Shown in pieces: positions 61,501 to 64,000 of a stretch of DNA of 64,000 nt. The stretch is from CAINVV01 sp037137375 (GTDB taxonomy: Bacteria; Bacteroidota; Bacteroidia; Bacteroidales; Prolixibacteraceae): positions 189,834 through 253,833 of the forward strand of contig JBAXKJ010000002.1 in the NCBI GenBank assembly GCA_037137375.1, written 5' to 3'. A model generated the notes under the pieces. That model did no database searches. It saw only the letters and a list, made by a program, of their open reading frames with translations, and was not told where the DNA came from. Positions within the stretch are counted from its first letter, which is position 1, and each line of letters begins with the position of its first letter. The position numbers and the translations under genes were made by a program.

Positions 61501-64000
61501 TCAGAGTAGGAGGCACTGCATTAACCAATAGGGTCATTGTCGGTGGCGGTGGCGGTGGAAGCGGCTACTATTCTTATGGCGGTGGAGCCGGAGGAGGCGC
61601 CACAGGAAGCAATGGTGGAAATGCAACAGATGGTTCTGCAGCTTATGGTGGTGGAGGTGGAACACAATCTGTCGGAGGAACAGGCAGAGGTACCTATCCG
61701 GGATATTCCGGGAGTTTAGGAGCAGGAGGTAATGGCAATGTTTCCAGTATTGGTTATTCCGGAGGTGGTGGTGGAGGATACTACGGAGGAGCCGGAGGGG
61801 CAGGTTGTATTTCCGGTGGCACCGGATATGGCGCTGCAGGCGGTGGTGGTTCTTGCTATGTTGGAGGTGTCTCCAATACTACCTCAACCAGTGGATTAAG
61901 ATCAGGCAATGGTCAGGCACTAATTTCATGGACGACAAACTCAAGCTCATGTCCTTCAGCTTCCCGTGTTTCGGTAGCGGTGACTGTCAGTCCGGTATCG
62001 GTAGGTGGGAGCCTTACAGGCAGCACAACGATTTGCACGGGCAGCAACGCTACCCTGTCCTTGAGCGGCAACACCGGTAGTGTCATCAAATGGCAATCCT
62101 CCACGACAAACAATTTTGCTTCGGCAGCAGATATTGCCAATACCACCACTACCTTAATTACTGCAAATCTCACCGCCACGACTTATTACAGGGCGGTGGT
62201 CACGAGTGGGGCCTGTGCATCGGCCAACAGTGCAACTGCGAGTATAACAGTGAGTTCGGCCACGGTACTAGGCACAATTTCTGGCAATGCAACTGTTTGC
62301 TCAGGCGCTAATAGTTCCAATCTAACCCTGTCTGGCTCCACTGGAACGATCCAGTGGCAGTCCTCCAATGACAATGTCAATTTCAGCAACCTTTCCGGAG
62401 CAACGGCATCAGGTTACACGGCTACAAATCTAACATCGACAACTAATTACCGGGTTGTGGTTACCAATGGTGCCTGCCCAAGTATTACCAGTGCGGCAGT
62501 TACTATCACAGTCAATCCCGGATCTGTAGGAGGAACCGTTTCCGGTGGAACATCTGTATGCAGCGGAACGAATAGTACAACCCTGACTTTGAGTGGATCT
62601 ACCGGATCCATTCAATGGCAATCATCGCTCAACAATAGCAGCTTTAGCAATATTGATGGTGCTACAGGAAGCTCATACACCGCTTCAAACCTTGCAACTA
62701 AGAGCTATTTCAGAGCTGTTGTTGTCAATGCCGGATGTTCTTCTGCCTATAGCACAACTGCTACCATTACCATGATTTCATTGCCAGTTTTATCTGCTAT
62801 ATCCGGAAGTTTAACTGTATGTTCGGGTGGAACCACAACCCTGAGCAGTACTCCCACGGGAGGAACATGGAGCACTGCTACAGAATCAAAAGCCACAGTA
62901 AATTCAAGTGGTGTGGTCACCGGTGTAGCGGCTGGGTCATCTGTTATAACATATACCTATATCAGTGGATGTACCAATTCGGTTACCACCACGGTTACGG
63001 TTTCCCCATTACCGTTATCACCGACATCAGCCACAGCGACACCATCTACCAAGTGCGGAAGTGAAACCACTCAGCTGAACGCTGTTTCAGCGGGCAACAA
63101 TATTAAATGGTACGAAGCTGCCTCGGGTGGTGAAGCATTGACCACAGTAATCAGCGGAGCGAACTATTCGGTCACCCCGGGAGCGACAAAGACCTATTAT
63201 GCCGAAGCTGTCACGGTCACGAGCCAGACGATCAGTTATACGGGTTCGATTGTGAACTTCACGGTACCAGCCGGAGTTACCAGTATGACGATCAAGGCAC
63301 TGGGAGCCCAGGGAGGCAACGGGGGCACGGGATCAGTTGCCGGTGGACTGGGGGCCTCGATGGAAGGGACCTTTAGCGTCACCCCGGGCCAGGTGATCAA
63401 GGTGTTGGTAGGTCAAAAGGGGATACAGAATACGGGCTGCGGCACGGGCGATGGCGGTGGTGGGGGTGGAACCTTTGTGACCACAGACGCCAATAGCCCG
63501 TTGGTAGTAGCCGGCGGCGGAGGCGGAGCGAGTTATTCGAACAACACGGGACAAAATGCGAGCATTACCACCAGCGGCACGGGCGGGGGCAATAATGCAA
63601 CAGCAGCCACGAGTGGCAATGGGGGAGCAGGGCCAAGTGCCGCGGGTGGCGGTGGCTTTACATACAACGGGTCCAACTCCGGATGGAACAGTGGCGGGGC
63701 CAAGGGAGGATACAGCTTTATCAACGGCGGTGGCGGTGGAGCGGGTTATCCGGGTTATGCCAGCAACGGAGGCTTTGGTGGCGGTGGCGGAACGCACAGC
63801 TGCTGCATAGGTGGCGGCGGTGGCGGCGGTTATTCGGGAGGAGCCGGAGGAGGCAGCTGCAATGCCGGTGGTGGCGGCGGATCTTACAACAATGGGACGA
63901 GTCAGACCAATACGGCAGGAGTTCAGTCGGGGGATGGTCAGGTTCTGATCACCTGGTCGCAGAGCGGGACAGCCTGTCCCTCAGCAAGCAGAACAGCCGT
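40509..64000 (+). CDS. Giant secreted glycine-rich multidomain repeat protein (incomplete at 3' end)
   Basis: A single frame (codons starting at positions divisible by 3) stays open from a TAA at 40494 to the window end: at least 7830 codons. The GTG at 40509 gives a signal peptide (IWKLFFGLFFILFFGGQQVNA, cut before QG). Order of parts: LamG (40614-41275); glycine-rich domain GRD1 (about 41830-42520); GLUG repeats (43360-44365); Fn3- and Ig-like domains; LamG (45606-46259); Ig/BIG2; three 1.45-kb Fn3-GRD units (47103-51446); three TIG-TIG-GRD units (51985-55867); Fn3, Ig and BIG2; a GRD (57120-57845); a 2049-bp Ig-BIG2-GRD repeat with two copies of the GRD (59160-61930); Ig domains; and a last GRD (63235 on). 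Eleven GRDs are seen. The plan is that of a surface adhesin or extracellular-matrix protein, probably T9SS-exported, with the sorting domain beyond the window. Confidence 0.85.
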   Translation, partial: MVSRPFIPFQKPGIWKLFFGLFFILFFGGQQVNAQGNALSFDGVNDYVGFSTIPPYNTSTTTIEAWIKIVIPSGYAIAEPNIVSWGYDANSVEFRLGISGSNATLQFGIDATSNGGGAWQSITGGTNINTGNWVHVAVVKNGSTSTLYINGVSEASGTIARNPSLNTFDIGNLNEHGGQQNRYFPGLIDEVRIWGVARTQTEIQANMSNELTGNESGLTAYYKMSDGSGTTLTDNKTNGTKYNGTLNNGVSWVAGAQMILVNFTNGSGFTPVCAANRPDQAIGRFAMTATGSGGSLSTATITLNGTRTGCSNFKLWESSDAVFGGDTQLGSTIASDPGTSGIVTFNSFTSTLSTSPKYYFLTCDISNTSTGSIQGVIANNSSFTFTLASLMGTAISNAALSSSTIGLTGNAILGLGQQLLFNNTGSVQSWAVPTGTTNIQVIAIGSGGSGGAAYWAGGGGGGGALAYRYFLPVIAGNNATVFAGSGGVGVSANSGGQGTSGSASYLTYGGVTIQANGGSAGTGTLSDTNTPYAGGSGGSPSGTYDGGGTGGTGGSSSSDTAGGGGGAGGYSGSGGSGGGTAGAGGGSAGGVNGGNNGTSGATQSGGGTGISGPGTNGSSAGTGGSGGGSGSANGTSGGSSYTGGSYGGGGGGQSNDSKSTPGCNGGAGAVAIYYGWTKTYGDAPFTLNAAATSGGALTYSSSNSNIATISGNTVTITGPGTCTIYATTGGGTYLAAGQTLTVNSTSAIITSGTLTAFAACSGLASAPQSFTASGTFLSADISITAPTGFEICLTSGGTYSSSVSLAQSSGSVASTTVYVRISASASGSPSGNVALASAGAATVNVSASGTVNALPTPSFTNQPGASAVAGTDVSYTSEASKTNYVWVVSGTLNTDYSITSGGTGTSSSTVTLKWLTTGSKTATINYTNSNNCTAVSATSSTATSITSFATGAGTAGDPYHITNATELNNVRNYLGAGNYFKVMNNIDLSPYLTSGGAGYAAWGASGWLPIGDATIKFQGNFDGNGKIVSNLAINRATTDYIGLFGWTAGSSLSGIGLTNVNIIGHDYAGALAGEVDGTGAGTGSTVSNCYSTGSVTCHVVLGGLIGQIGGYGPNNGGTVSQCYSTATIIGTSNAGGLLAQSNSGTITQCYATGNVSISAGNWTDGGLVAWNANSSSSILNCYATGNVTGDNRAAGLVGSNSGTVVNGYSIGHVYPASSFSQLDGPFANDNAPTNCFWNSDIWTTGSTNGTGKTTAQLKIQSTFAGWDFATTPIWQIDCVNNSGYPYLAWQSIIAPTTQASAIVFSAIQATQVTIDWTNGNGAKRAVFVKATTGAITNPVNLTTYTASADWSSKGTQLGLSGYYCVYNGTGSSVTMTGLTSGTTYIVQVFEYTGTAGAEMYNTATANNNPKSQTTCSITLISSQSTAAQTQCLNGNFTIITVTATGTNLTYQWYSNTSASNSGGTSLVTDNGARTSSYTPQTGTAGTLYYYSIVHGDCGADITSSISGAFLVNLVPDISSQSTGTQTQCQNGTFTPITVTATGYGTLTYQWFSNTTATTTGGTSLVATNGAQTNSYTPQTVTAGTLYYYCIVTGTCGSVTSSASEAFIVTSLPSISGVTGTTSICSGSTTTLTASSAAISPVFNWYDSATGGTLLNTGAAYTTAILTTGTTFYVEVTSGICTSSPRTTTAVSVNNSPGSFGNSLGFDGTNDFVNCGNNSSVQIGQGTIEAWIKTANAGSSYRGILVKWQAYGLFLLDNVLVTWDWVSNGPKSTGISLADNNWHHIAFSFNSGVTNGSYIYIDGVLKLTTTYTILNQTNGVGIGNGSLTPNQQNFTGSIDEVRIWNVARTQAQVQSAMNTELAGTESGLAAYYNFNQGTSSGTNSGISTLTDKTSNSNNGTLSSFALTGSSSNWVAGNSITMAAITGTTTVCAGSTTALSDATFGGTWTSSNTNAATINSSTGLVSGVAAGSSTISYTLTSGNGCTGNGASVVTTTVTVNGLPSITSQPSTGIQTICLNGTASALTITATGSGLTYQWYSNTSSANTGGTSLGSATGAQTNSYTPLTTAAGTKYYYCLVSGTCSPAVTSIVSGAITIQANLSAVAVTPSTAQVFISSNSGTQLTVSETGGGTITGRQWGFRTTTGGAISAISGATGTTYTPTSTDLGSGVKYVVCTSTPTCGSAIVSNEITVTVYAAPSSQATNVTFSSTTDVSTSISWTNGNGSYRAVFMKAANTGTPSPVNGTSYTASTTFGSGTQIGSTGWYCIYNGTGSSVVVTNLVTTTAYTAMVIEFNGTTGYQAYITSSATNNPSIFSSSLSTFNSSGSIVNWTVPAGVTSVTIDAYGAQGGNDLCSSGYNYGGYGAQIKGTFTVVPGNILQLLVGGQGVNSTSPCSRGGSGGGGTFVYNSSTSALMIAAGGGGGAGQSTYASSTVHANGSTNGNAGTNSGGAGGTSGNGGGVASYGGGGAGWNSNGTSTPYGKGGFRFLEGGAGGNGYADGAAGGNGGFGGGGGAYAGGGGGGGYSGGGGGGWSNSGFGGGGGSYNGGSSLVSSGGVRSGNGTVTITFSGSSPIISTNGAITAFATYLGSASVAQSTIVSAINLSTDITVTAPTGYEVSLTIGSGYAGAITLTPTSGIVTSTNVYVRLSSASTGTPSGNLALTSTGATAYNVAVSGTVYVTPTTQASDVILSSTSDISSPIIWTNGNGSRRAVFVKAANTGTPSPVNGTTYTANAAFGSGTQIGSTGWYCVYVGTGTSVTVTNLTTANPFTVMVIEFNGIDGSQAYLLSSVTTNPKTSIAATTTINSSGSIVNWTVPAGVTSVTIDAYGAQGGNDLCSSGYNYGGYGAQIKGTFTVVPGNILQLLVGGQGVNSTSPCSRGGSGGGGTFVYNSSTSALMIAAGGGGGAGQSTYASSTVHANGSTNGNAGTNSGGAGGTSGNGGGVASYGGGGAGWNSNGTSTPYGKGGFRFLEGGAGGNGYADGAAGGNGGFGGGGGAYAGGGGGGGYSGGGGGGWSNSGFGGGGGSYNNGSSAVNAGGARSGNGLVYITTYSSGPTISSTGTLTAFTIYAGTVSVAQSLSVTGARLTGDITVTAPTGFEVSLASGSGYAGSLSLTQTSGTVASTTIYIRLTNVARGSVSGNIVFTSTDVVPLNVAAAGTVYSSPTTQATNLTFSTTADASTNIAWTNGNGSNRAVFIKEASTGSALPVNGTTYTANTSFGSGTQIGSTGWYCVYNGTGNSVVVSSLAATNSYMVMVVECNGVAGAQAYFTATATHNPSPFTSVVNTINSSGSIVNWTVPAGVTSVTIDAYGAQGGNDLCSSGYNYGGYGAQIKGTFTVVPGNILQLLVGGQGVNSTSPCSRGGSGGGGTFVYNSTTSTLMIAAGGGGGAGQSTYASSTVHANGSTNGNAGTNSGGAGGTSGNGGGVASYGGGGAGWNSNGTSTGYGKGGFRFLEGGSGGNGYADGAAGGNGGFGGGGGAYAGGGGGGGYSGGGGGGWSNSGFGGGAGSYNSGSSLVSSGGVRSGNGLITITTYFTSPIPTITSTGTLTAYTSCSGSASTAKSFTASGTALTADITVTAPTGFEVSTSSSTGYASSITLTQSGGIVSAASVYVRMTSSATGTLSGNVVLTTTGATPVNVATSGTVNAVTAIGSQSAGTQTQCLNGSFTAITLTATGTTPFTYQWYSNSSASNSGGTSLVSANGAQTNSYTPQTNVAGTLYYYCIVHGTCGADITSAISGAFIVSPASVGGSITGAASIILPSTTGTMTLASYTGSIVRWEKRVNAAVSWTAVTNTNATYSETPASAGSWEYRATIKSGSCAETYSSALTIIAYAVPTITSFSPVDGGSNASIIITGTGFSGTGFTTSAVSFGGTAATSFTVNSATQITAVVGSGTTGNVSVTTPGGTITKAGFTWMSPPALSSFTPTYGANFTTVTITGTNLSGATAVSFGGTAATTFTVVNATTITAVSGAYGTSGNVSVTTPGGSATLTGFTHIAATATNLNYSGSIVNWVVPADVYSITIEAWGAQGGGGVGISLAGGKGARMKGTFSVTPGETLKILVGQKGGTGGSVSDPQGNENGGGGGTFIVRQTGNTPLIIAGGGGGGPSTSYGSSCGRNAADADGQTGTSGVSIGCYQTGNGGTGGNGGSAAGTYEGGAGGGFSSDGANGGTHCILAYGGKSFLNGGAGGAGNTCYSTANYGGFGGGGGGQLGGPGGGGGYSGGGTAGQWSGYSTYGGGGGSYNVGTSPSNTTGVQSGNGQVTLTYATTTNISSFTPTSSGVGLTVTITGTNFTGATAVSFGGTAATSFMVVDTNTITAVVGTGASGIVSVTAPRGTGTLAGFTWVPAPVISSFTPLYGGKFTTTTITGTNFTGTTAVSFGGVAVASFTVVNSTTITAIAGVSGATGNVSVTTAGGTSTKAGFVWVAPVGNTLNYSGSIVDWIVPAGVTSINIEAWGAQGGGGVGISLAGGKGARMKGTFSVTPGETLKILVGQKGGTGGSVSDPQGNENGGGGGTFIVRQTGNAPLIIAGGGGGGPSTSYGSSCSRNAADADGQTGTSGVSIGCYQTGSGGTGGNGGGAAGSYEGGAGGGFSSDGANGTTHCALSYGGKSFLNGGAGGTGNTCYSTANYGGFGGGGGGQLGGPGGGGGYSGGGTVGQWSGYSTYGGGGGSYNVGTSPSNSAGVQSGNGQVIINYTVALSIVSFTPVNSGNGLTVTITGTNFTGATAVSFGGTSAKSFTVVNATTITAVVDSGTSGMVSVTTPEGTATLAGFTWYSAPTIGSFTPAGGSGNITTITITGTNFTGTTGVSFGGVAAATFTVVNSTTITAIPGFTGGSGDVSVTTYGGTASLSGFVWAAPQSGTYNYSGSIITWTVPAGVTSINIDAYGAQGGGGVGISLAGGKGARMNGIFSVTPGEVLKILVGQKGGTGGSVSDPQGNENGGGGGSFVVRQTGNVPMIVAGGGGGGPSTSYGSSCTRTAADADGQTGTSGVTIGCYQTGSGGTGGNGGSAAGSYEGGAGGGFSSDGANGGTHGSLAYGGKSFLNGGNGGLGNNSYSAANYGGFGGGGGGQLGGPGGGGGYSGGGTAGQWSSSSTYGGGGGSYNIGTTQMNTAGARSGNGLVLIYYNVTAPILTTTAVSSLLSTTVSGGGNISADNGFTVTTRGVCWNTSTAPTTAGSKTTDGTGTGTFTSSVTGLTPGTTYYLRAYATNSMGTGYGNEVSFTTYTAGTIASNQTICATATPAVFTSTLASNLSGATYQWQNSTDNSTFTNIPGATAATYQPGALITTTYFRRNATSGSITLNSIVITLTVNPLPTLVAITGTTSTCVGSTTTLANSTSGGTWSSNATGVATVVASTGVVSGVSAGTATVTYSYTNSNSCTNTVSASVTVNALPTVAAITGTTIFCQGATTILANSTTGGVWISGSTGIATVDASSGVVTGVSAGTSLITYTVTNGNACSKAVTTTVTVSGLPSDPSSITSSPASVCVGTSSNLNATSAGNNINWYTVSTGGTNLGSSVSAANYAVTPGSTTTYYAEATTVTSGSQSYAYTGGMQTFTVPSGVTSLTIDTYGAQGGTSTSGGYTGGLGARIKGDIAVTAGQVINIQVGGKGNDGSCGSAGGGGTFVVRSGTALVVAGGGGGGFYCSAYGGNYGGSGLTSTGGGAGIKCGSAGVGYAGGTNGNGGSANLGGGGGGFSGAGSSSSPSGAGGGAYPGAGGLPGGGYGGGGGYYNGCCGGSGGGGGYSGGSGGTSDGSAGGGGGSYNAGTSQTNTAGAQSGNGQVLVSWSTSSSSSCPSATRAPVTVTVSTASVGGAVSGGTAVCTGTNSTVLTLTGNTGTIQWQSSPNNSAFTNITGATGSNYTATNLSATTYYRAVVTNGGCASANSSTSTVAVSPASVSGTISGAATVCSGTNSVALTLGSYTGTIQWQSSTDNSTFSNIPGATAATYTATNLSATKYYRAVVTSGACASATSSAVTITINPTSVGGSISGGTGVCTGSNSTVLTLAGNTGTIQWQSSTDNSTFTNIGSATTSTYTATNLAITTYYRAVITSGACSAANSTTATMTVNPLPTIGAITGPLAICQSNTSNLASTTLGGSWSSGSTGVSTVDSGSGVVTGVASGTSVITYTVTNSNLCTNTAAATVTVSALPPAPAPVTAGPSSICLGSSTNLNATSSGNNISWYTVSAGGVSLGISASAANYSVTPANTTTYYAESATISGTSGSQTFNYTGALQTLTVPAGVTSVVIETWGAQGGINNIGNSNLGGLGGYAKGTLSVTPGQTLNIYVGGQGTGVGNNTLGGAGYNGGGNANGSGSGGGGATDVRFGGTALGNRVIVGGGGGGSGYYSYGGGAGGGATGTTGGNATNGTAAYGGTGGTQSAGGTGSGSYPGYSGSLGVGGNGNIASSSIGYSGGGGGGYYGGAGGAGAVSAGTGYGAAGGGGSSYVGGVSNTTSTSGLRSGNGQALISWTSNSTSCPSATRASVIVTVSPASVGGSIAGSTTVCTGSNSSVLTLSGSTGSITKWQSSTTNNFASATDIANTTTTLTTANLTASTYYRAVVTSGACAAAYSSTGTVTVSPASVGGSVSGSTAVCTGSNSATLTLSGHTGTIQWQVSTDNSSFSNIPGETSTTYTSLNLTASKYYRAVVTSGSCVFANSTVATITVGPGSVGGAISGGTGVCTGSNSTVLTLAGNTGTIQWQSSTDNSTFTNIGSATTSTYTATNLAITTYYRAVITSGACSAANSTTATMTVNPLPTIGAITGPLAICQSNTSNLASTTLGGSWSSGSTGVSTVDSGSGVVTGVASGTSVITYTVTNSNLCTNTAAATVTVSALPPAPAPVTAGPSSICLGSSTNLNATSSGNNISWYTVSAGGVSLGSSASAANYSVTPANTTTYYAESATISGTSGSQTFNYTGAVQTLTVPAGVTSVVIETWGAQGGINNIGNSNLGGLGGYAKGTLSVTPGQTLNIYVGGQGSGVSNNILGGGGYNGGGHANGSGSGGGGSTDVRVGGTALTNRVIVGGGGGGSGYYSYGGGAGGGATGSNGGNATDGSAAYGGGGGTQSVGGTGRGTYPGYSGSLGAGGNGNVSSIGYSGGGGGGYYGGAGGAGCISGGTGYGAAGGGGSCYVGGVSNTTSTSGLRSGNGQALISWTTNSSSCPSASRVSVAVTVSPVSVGGSLTGSTTICTGSNATLSLSGNTGSVIKWQSSTTNNFASAADIANTTTTLITANLTATTYYRAVVTSGACASANSATASITVSSATVLGTISGNATVCSGANSSNLTLSGSTGTIQWQSSNDNVNFSNLSGATASGYTATNLTSTTNYRVVVTNGACPSITSAAVTITVNPGSVGGTVSGGTSVCSGTNSTTLTLSGSTGSIQWQSSLNNSSFSNIDGATGSSYTASNLATKSYFRAVVVNAGCSSAYSTTATITMISLPVLSAISGSLTVCSGGTTTLSSTPTGGTWSTATESKATVNSSGVVTGVAAGSSVITYTYISGCTNSVTTTVTVSPLPLSPTSATATPSTKCGSETTQLNAVSAGNNIKWYEAASGGEALTTVISGANYSVTPGATKTYYAEAVTVTSQTISYTGSIVNFTVPAGVTSMTIKALGAQGGNGGTGSVAGGLGASMEGTFSVTPGQVIKVLVGQKGIQNTGCGTGDGGGGGGTFVTTDANSPLVVAGGGGGASYSNNTGQNASITTSGTGGGNNATAATSGNGGAGPSAAGGGGFTYNGSNSGWNSGGAKGGYSFINGGGGGAGYPGYASNGGFGGGGGTHSCCIGGGGGGGYSGGAGGGSCNAGGGGGSYNNGTSQTNTAGVQSGDGQVLITWSQSGTACPSASRTA
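40614..41275 (+). other. Domain: N-terminal LamG/concanavalin-like domain
   Basis: The domain begins right after the signal peptide (GNALSFDGVNDYVGF) and ends with GLTAYYKMSDGSGTT and VSWVAG. It includes IEAWIKI, WVHVAVVKNG, TLYINGV and FPGLIDEVRIWGVARTQTEIQ, all typical of LamG_3-like jelly rolls that bind glycans. A second copy lies at 45606-46259 with the same motifs (FDGTNDFVNCG, IEAWIKTA, WHHIAFSFN, SIDEVRIWNVARTQAQVQ). Confidence 0.85.
43360..44365 (+). other. Domain: GLUG-repeat beta-solenoid region
   Basis: The region opens with GTAGDPYHITNATELNNVRNYL and FQGNFDGNGKIVSNLAI. Repeated turns of about 30-40 residues follow, with the pattern G-L-(I/L/V)-(G/A) and C-Y-(S/A)-T-G-x-V (DYIGLFGW, GGLIGQIGG, AGGLLAQSNSG, GGLVAWNANS, AAGLVGSNSG; NCYSTGSV, QCYSTATI, QCYATGNV, NCYATGNV). 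GLUG motifs occur in M26 peptidases and many bacterial adhesins. The block ends with FWNSDIWTTGSTN and IWQIDCVNNSGYPYL, as in other GLUG proteins. Confidence 0.85.
45606..46259 (+). other. Domain: second LamG-like domain
   Basis: A second jelly-roll domain starts at GNSLGFDGTNDFVNCG and ends at SNWVAGNS. It shares the order of motifs with the N-terminal LamG domain but is clearly diverged at the DNA level, so the two do not come from a recent duplication. It separates the Ig-like pair at 44756-45590 from a BIG2-like module at about 46260. Confidence 0.8.
47103..51446 (+). repeat. Repeat family A: three tandem units of 1446, 1446 and about 1452 bp
   Basis: Each unit (47103, 48549, 49995) has an Fn3-like domain (SWTNGNG, RAVFxKAA, GSTGWYCIY), a GRD of about 240 residues and a beta domain with the VTAPTG(Y/F)EVSL motif. 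The GRD of units 1 and 2 is identical over 638 bp (47481-48118 with 48927-49564), while the flanking Fn3 and beta domains differ at many sites. Unit 3 differs at scattered, mostly silent positions in the GRD. Confidence 0.92.
51985..55867 (+). repeat. Repeat family B: three TIG-TIG-GRD units, period 1287 then 1290 bp
   Basis: Each unit has two IPT/TIG-type Ig domains (SFTP..G, ITGTNFTGATAVSFGG, VVNATTITA) followed by a GRD that begins NYSGSIV.W.VPA and contains GGKGARMKGTFSVTPGE, ILVGQKGG, GGGGGGPSTSYGSSC and a C-terminal VQSGNGQV. A landmark hexamer-like string GGATGTTATC occurs at 52893, 54180 and 55470, giving periods of 1287 and 1290. Copies differ at many silent sites, so this family is older than the identical blocks of families A and C. 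Confidence 0.88.
58447..61930 (+). repeat. Repeat family C: two copies, period 2049 bp
   Basis: Bases 58447-59064 and 60496-61113 are identical over 618 bp; the next base differs (T at 59065, G at 61114). The unit spans an Ig-like domain (GTIQWQSSTDNSTFTNI), a BIG2-like domain (TVDSGSGVVTGVASGTSVITY), a CHU_C-type Ig domain (ISWYTVSAGG) and a GRD (59160-59890 and 61209-61930) whose copies have diverged more. Confidence 0.9.
63235..64000 (+). other. Domain: last visible glycine-rich domain, cut by window edge
   Basis: Begins SYTGSIVNFTVPAGVTSMTI and contains GGLGASMEGTFSVTPGQ, VLVGQKGI, GGGGGTFVTTD and later GGGGGGYSGGAGGG. It ends with NNGTSQTNTAGVQSGDGQVLITW and then the first residues of an Ig-like domain (CPSASRTAV). 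The frame is still open at 64000. It is closest in layout to the GRDs at 57120 and 59160, which are also followed by a CPSA-R start of an Ig-like domain. Confidence 0.8.

Overview
The window looks like a chromosomal segment of a Bacteroidota bacterium, probably a free-living or environmental polysaccharide degrader near Bacteroidales/Marinilabiliales. The assignment is inferred from several things. Promoters of the TTG-N19/20-TAnnTTTG type lie in front of many genes. Tat-exported Gfo/Idh/MocA oxidoreductases, DUF1080, ThuA, sulfatase and fucosidase genes are packed together. There is also a very large secreted protein built of CHU_C-type Ig-like, LamG, GLUG and glycine-rich domains. I saw no rRNA, tRNA, CRISPR array, insertion sequence or SusC/SusD pair.

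Layout. 1-586: start of a ceramidase-like gene running off the left edge. 857-4005: a Tat-exported TIM-barrel sugar isomerase/epimerase, then an SMP-30/gluconolactonase gene in an operon with an unknown polytopic membrane protein. 4013-7038: a selenium operon (MnmH/SelU, YedF, a class V cysteine desulfurase homologue, a DUF3343 carrier) started by a promoter that overlaps a divergent one. 7032-9487: a two-gene ABC exporter. 9646-13948: a uroporphyrinogen-decarboxylase-like gene, a GH31 glycosidase and a DUF3089 hydrolase. 14063-16651: an A/T-rich patch with a SnoaL-like gene, an unknown secreted protein, a YefM-YoeB toxin-antitoxin pair with its operator, and a gene remnant. 16670-17713: selD, followed by a palindromic repeat array. 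17931-21223: a small membrane protein, a GT39-like/TPR protein and a GT2 glycosyltransferase.

21421-29138 (minus strand) is a six-gene carbohydrate cluster: ThuA, two Gfo/Idh/MocA oxidoreductases, a four-haem NapC/NrfH-type cytochrome fused to a SUMF1-type domain, a second SUMF1-type lipoprotein, and GH88/GH105. After a sulfotransferase/APS-kinase pair (plus strand) and a metallophosphoesterase, a second minus-strand cluster (32492-38623) holds an unknown membrane-anchored protein, a DUF1080 3-keto-glycoside hydrolase-like protein, an alpha-L-fucosidase and a sulfatase. Together with the isomerase at 857 these suggest oxidation-based (3-keto-sugar) plus classical hydrolysis of sulfated, fucosylated, uronic-acid-containing glycans. 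The haem protein is a candidate electron outlet. That route is inference.

38701-39813 is a membrane-anchored metallophosphoesterase. From about 40509 to the right edge one uninterrupted reading frame encodes at least 7830 residues: a giant secreted, glycine-rich repeat protein with three families of long internal repeats, some with blocks over 600 bp identical at the DNA level. Its end lies outside the window.
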